DNA of 64,000 nucleotides from Emticicia sp. CRIBPO (lineage in GTDB: Bacteria; Bacteroidota; Bacteroidia; Cytophagales; Spirosomataceae): positions 1-64,000 of the forward strand of contig NZ_JAAAKV010000011.1 of the NCBI RefSeq assembly GCF_009905725.1, given 5' to 3'. Below are positions 61,635 to 64,000 of this stretch, piece by piece (the first letter of the stretch is position 1; each line of letters begins with the position of its first letter). The notes beneath the pieces are model-generated. The model did no database searches, was not told the DNA's origin, and saw nothing but the letters and a program-made list of their open reading frames with translations. The position numbers were made by a program, and so were the translations under genes.

Positions 61635-63103
61635 AGAAAATATTAGTGGCCAACAGGGGGGAAATTGCCCTCAGGATCATGAGAACCATCAAAAGGATGG
61701 GCATCAAAACCGTAGCGGTTTTTTCGGAGGCCGACCGCCATGCCCCGCATGTTTTGTTTGCCGACGAAGCCGTATGCCTTGGCCCGGCCCCTTCGAATCA
61801 GTCTTACCTCAACGGAGAAAAAATCATAGCTGAGGCTCAGAAACTCGGCGTTGACGGCATCCATCCCGGCTATGGTTTTCTAAGCGAAAATGCCGGTTTT
61901 GCCCAGCTCGCTACCGATGCAGGCATTACCTTCATCGGCCCTACCCCGGAAGCCATCCGCATCATGGGGTCCAAACTGGCCGCCAAAGACTGTGTCAAAA
62001 ATTACAACATCCCGATGGTGCCGGGCATCGACAAAGCCATCACGGATGTAGCCCTTGCCAAAGAAACCGCCGTGCAGATCGGTTTCCCGATCCTGATCAA
62101 AGCTTCTGCCGGTGGTGGCGGAAAAGGCATGCGGGTCGTTGAAAAAGAAAGTGAACTGGAAGAACAAATGGAAAGAGCCATCAGCGAAGCCACCTCGGCT
62201 TTTGGTGACGGTTCGGTTTTTATAGAAAAGTATGTAGGCTCACCCCGCCACATCGAAATCCAGGTGCTGGCCGACAACGAAGGCAATACGGTCCATCTTT
62301 TCGAACGGGAATGCAGCATCCAGCGGCGTCACCAGAAAGTAGTGGAAGAGGCTCCTTCTTCGGTACTTACCCCTGAAATACGTCAGCAAATGGGAGAAGC
62401 TGCCGTTCTGGTAGCCAAATCATGCCAGTATACCGGGGTCGGAACGGTCGAGTTCCTGCTGGATGAACAGTTGAATTTCTATTTCCTGGAAATGAACACC
62501 AGGCTGCAGGTGGAGCACCCGGTCACTGAAATGATTACGGGCATCGACCTCGTGGAAGAACAAATCAAGGTAGCCCGTGGCGAAACGTTGAGTTTTAAAC
62601 AGGAAGACCTGCAGATCAAAGGCCACGCTCTCGAACTGAGAATTTATGCAGAAGACCCTTTGAACGACTTTCTACCCTCTGTCGGTACGCTGAGTACTTA
62701 TGAAAGACCAACCGGAGAAGGCGTAAGGCTGGACGATGGCTATGAAAAAGGCATGGAGATTCCCATTTATTATGACCCGATGATTGCCAAGCTGGTGACC
62801 TTCGGGCAAGACCGGAACGAAGCCCTGCAGAAAATGAAGACGGCCATCAAAGACTATAAAATTGAAGGGGTAGCCACTACCCTGCCCTTCGGCGACTTTG
62901 TTTTCAATCACGAGGCCTTTATTTCGGGGCATTTTGACACCCATTTTGTTAAAAACTATTACAGCCCCGATCTGATCAGGGAACAACTGAAGAAAAAAGC
63001 GAAGATAGCGGTCTTATCGGCCCTTAAATATTACCTGGAAGAAAAAAACACCTTAAAAAGCATCGAAAATCCGTCGTCGAACTGGAAAAGCAGACTGGCA
63101 TGA
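61631..63103 (+). CDS. accC: Biotin carboxylase subunit of acyl-CoA carboxylase
   Basis: A 490-residue ATP-grasp biotin carboxylase. The N-domain begins [14 protein letters not shown]; the ATP-grasp site shows [13 protein letters not shown], the [18 protein letters not shown] loop and [16 protein letters not shown] near 290, all intact. It carboxylates biotin on the adjacent carrier protein. The context next to methylmalonyl-CoA mutase suggests propionyl-CoA as the final acceptor, but the carboxyltransferase is not in the window. It overlaps both neighbours by 4 nt. Confidence 0.93.
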   Translation: MKKILVANRGEIALRIMRTIKRMGIKTVAVFSEADRHAPHVLFADEAVCLGPAPSNQSYLNGEKIIAEAQKLGVDGIHPGYGFLSENAGFAQLATDAGITFIGPTPEAIRIMGSKLAAKDCVKNYNIPMVPGIDKAITDVALAKETAVQIGFPILIKASAGGGGKGMRVVEKESELEEQMERAISEATSAFGDGSVFIEKYVGSPRHIEIQVLADNEGNTVHLFERECSIQRRHQKVVEEAPSSVLTPEIRQQMGEAAVLVAKSCQYTGVGTVEFLLDEQLNFYFLEMNTRLQVEHPVTEMITGIDLVEEQIKVARGETLSFKQEDLQIKGHALELRIYAEDPLNDFLPSVGTLSTYERPTGEGVRLDDGYEKGMEIPIYYDPMIAKLVTFGQDRNEALQKMKTAIKDYKIEGVATTLPFGDFVFNHEAFISGHFDTHFVKNYYSPDLIREQLKKKAKIAVLSALKYYLEEKNTLKSIENPSSNWKSRLA

Positions 63104-64000
63104 AAAGACCCGATTTTTCAAAATATGGAATCGATTCGCCGGAAACGGATCAGGCTGAGGCAAGCACATGGCTCAGTGCTGAAGGGATTACTTTGCATGC
63201 CCGCAACACTTTTACGCCTTACGAACACCTTGGATTTGTGTCGGGTCTCCCGCCCTATCTCGGTGGTCCGTACTCGACGATGTATCTTAACAAGCCCTGG
63301 ACCATCAGGCAATATGCCGGGTTTTCGACCGCCGAAGAAAGCAACGCTTTTTACAGAAGGAATCTTGCCCAGGGCCAGAAAGGGCTTTCTGTAGCCTTTG
63401 ACCTGGCCACCCACCGGGGTTATGATTCTGATCATGAGCGGGTGATGGGGGACGTCGGCATGGCTGGTGTGGCCATTGACAGTGTCGAAGACATGAAGAT
63501 ACTGTTCGACCAGATTCCGCTCGACGAGATGTCGGTGTCCATGACCATGAACGGGGCCGTGATCCCTGTGCTGGCCTTCTTTATTGTGGCTGCTGAAGAG
63601 CAGGGCGTGAGCCGGGAAAAACTCAGCGGCACCATCCAGAATGATATTCTGAAGGAGTTTATGGTGCGGAATACCTACATCTATCCGCCCAAGCCTTCCA
63701 TGAAGATCATCGCGGATATTTTTGAATACACCTCCCGCCACATGCCGAAGTTCAATTCGATCAGCATCAGCGGCTACCATATGCACGAAGCCGGGGCTCC
63801 GGCCGACATCGAGCTGGCCTACACCCTGGCAGACGGACTGGAATACCTCCGGACAGGCATCAAAACAGGCCTAGCTATTGACGATTTTGCCCCAAGGTTG
63901 TCCTTCTTCTGGGGCATTGGCATGAATTTCTTTATGGAAATCGCCAAAATGAGAGCGGCACGCTTGCTGTGGTCTAAAATCATAAAACAATTTGATCCGA
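63100..64000 (+). CDS. mutB: Methylmalonyl-CoA mutase large subunit, 5' part
   Basis: The first 300 codons of a MutB/ScpA-type mutase; it continues past the window. Its ATG overlaps the accC stop (ATGA). The substrate-binding barrel is recognisable: [61 protein letters not shown] and [21 protein letters not shown]. It would convert methylmalonyl-CoA to succinyl-CoA with B12, joined by MutA. Confidence 0.95.
   Translation, partial: MKRPDFSKYGIDSPETDQAEASTWLSAEGITLHARNTFTPYEHLGFVSGLPPYLGGPYSTMYLNKPWTIRQYAGFSTAEESNAFYRRNLAQGQKGLSVAFDLATHRGYDSDHERVMGDVGMAGVAIDSVEDMKILFDQIPLDEMSVSMTMNGAVIPVLAFFIVAAEEQGVSREKLSGTIQNDILKEFMVRNTYIYPPKPSMKIIADIFEYTSRHMPKFNSISISGYHMHEAGAPADIELAYTLADGLEYLRTGIKTGLAIDDFAPRLSFFWGIGMNFFMEIAKMRAARLLWSKIIKQFDP

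Noticed and set aside
63118-63786. Minus-strand reading frame of 222 residues over mutB
   Set aside because: The plus strand encodes a clear methylmalonyl-CoA mutase that runs off the end; the minus frame is a shadow.

Overview
The window is chromosomal DNA from a member of the Bacteroidota, most likely of the order Cytophagales. Several signals point there: TonB proteins with the ENRNKEYGAY-type N-terminus, a protein with a C-terminal type IX secretion (T9SS) sorting domain, a GWxTD lipoprotein, DUF2851 and DUF4835 proteins, RNase Y next to ZapA, a short NuoG, a group III truncated hemoglobin, and promoters matching the Bacteroidota consensus (TTG, about 19-24 nt, TAnnTTTG). I found no rRNA, tRNA, CRISPR array, insertion sequence or prophage. 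Nearly all of it looks like ordinary core genome, dense and mostly in short operons.

Layout. 1-4704 (minus): an exbB-exbD-exbD-tonB operon with a small membrane protein, followed by two further tonB paralogues; each has its own promoter region carrying the same TAACTAAAT/ATTTAGTTA operator-like pattern. 5049-6632: secreted M28 peptidase. 6763-11773 (plus): gcvP, then a pabB-pabC-lipoprotein operon. 11794-13148: metX behind a SAM-I riboswitch. 13149-13455: a decayed HIT-family gene. 13583-18143 (plus): K+/H+ antiporter, a GH20-like hydrolase coupled to an HGSNAT-like membrane acetyltransferase, and a DinB protein. 18146-26182 (minus): complex I genes nuoA to nuoJ, without nuoK-N. 26512-28776: T9SS-secreted SGNH esterase. 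28859-37530 (minus): obg, adk, a TPR protein, and the pheT-coiled coil-zapA-rny group. 37611-37976: an intergenic region with a 49-bp tandem repeat. 37977-45438: GMC oxidoreductase, second M28 peptidase, CrtO-like membrane protein, then a GNAT-coaBC-DUF4835-SDR operon. 45585-50067: CCA-adding enzyme, small membrane protein, DUF2851, pyrF, rfbC. 50173-54921: M43-like metalloprotease with an outer-membrane barrel protein, and rlmB with a GWxTD lipoprotein. 54992-58861: hemoglobin, then an acyl-CoA operon (SDR, enoyl-CoA hydratase, thioesterase, nitronate monooxygenase). 59048-59751: HigBA toxin-antitoxin. 60030-64000 (plus): biotin carrier, mutA, biotin carboxylase and mutB, with ATGA overlaps at the mutA/accC and accC/mutB junctions.

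How genes work together. The exb/ton genes power outer-membrane uptake. The acyl-CoA operon and the divergent carboxylase/mutase operon form a plausible route from branched or odd-chain acyl-CoAs through propionyl-CoA to succinyl-CoA. The GH20-like/HGSNAT-like pair suggests an acetylate-then-hydrolyse route for amino sugars. No clearly undescribed system stands out. The best leads are the shared tonB operator, the acetyltransferase/hydrolase pair, the unusual expression platform of the metX riboswitch, and the interleaved carboxylase/mutase operon.
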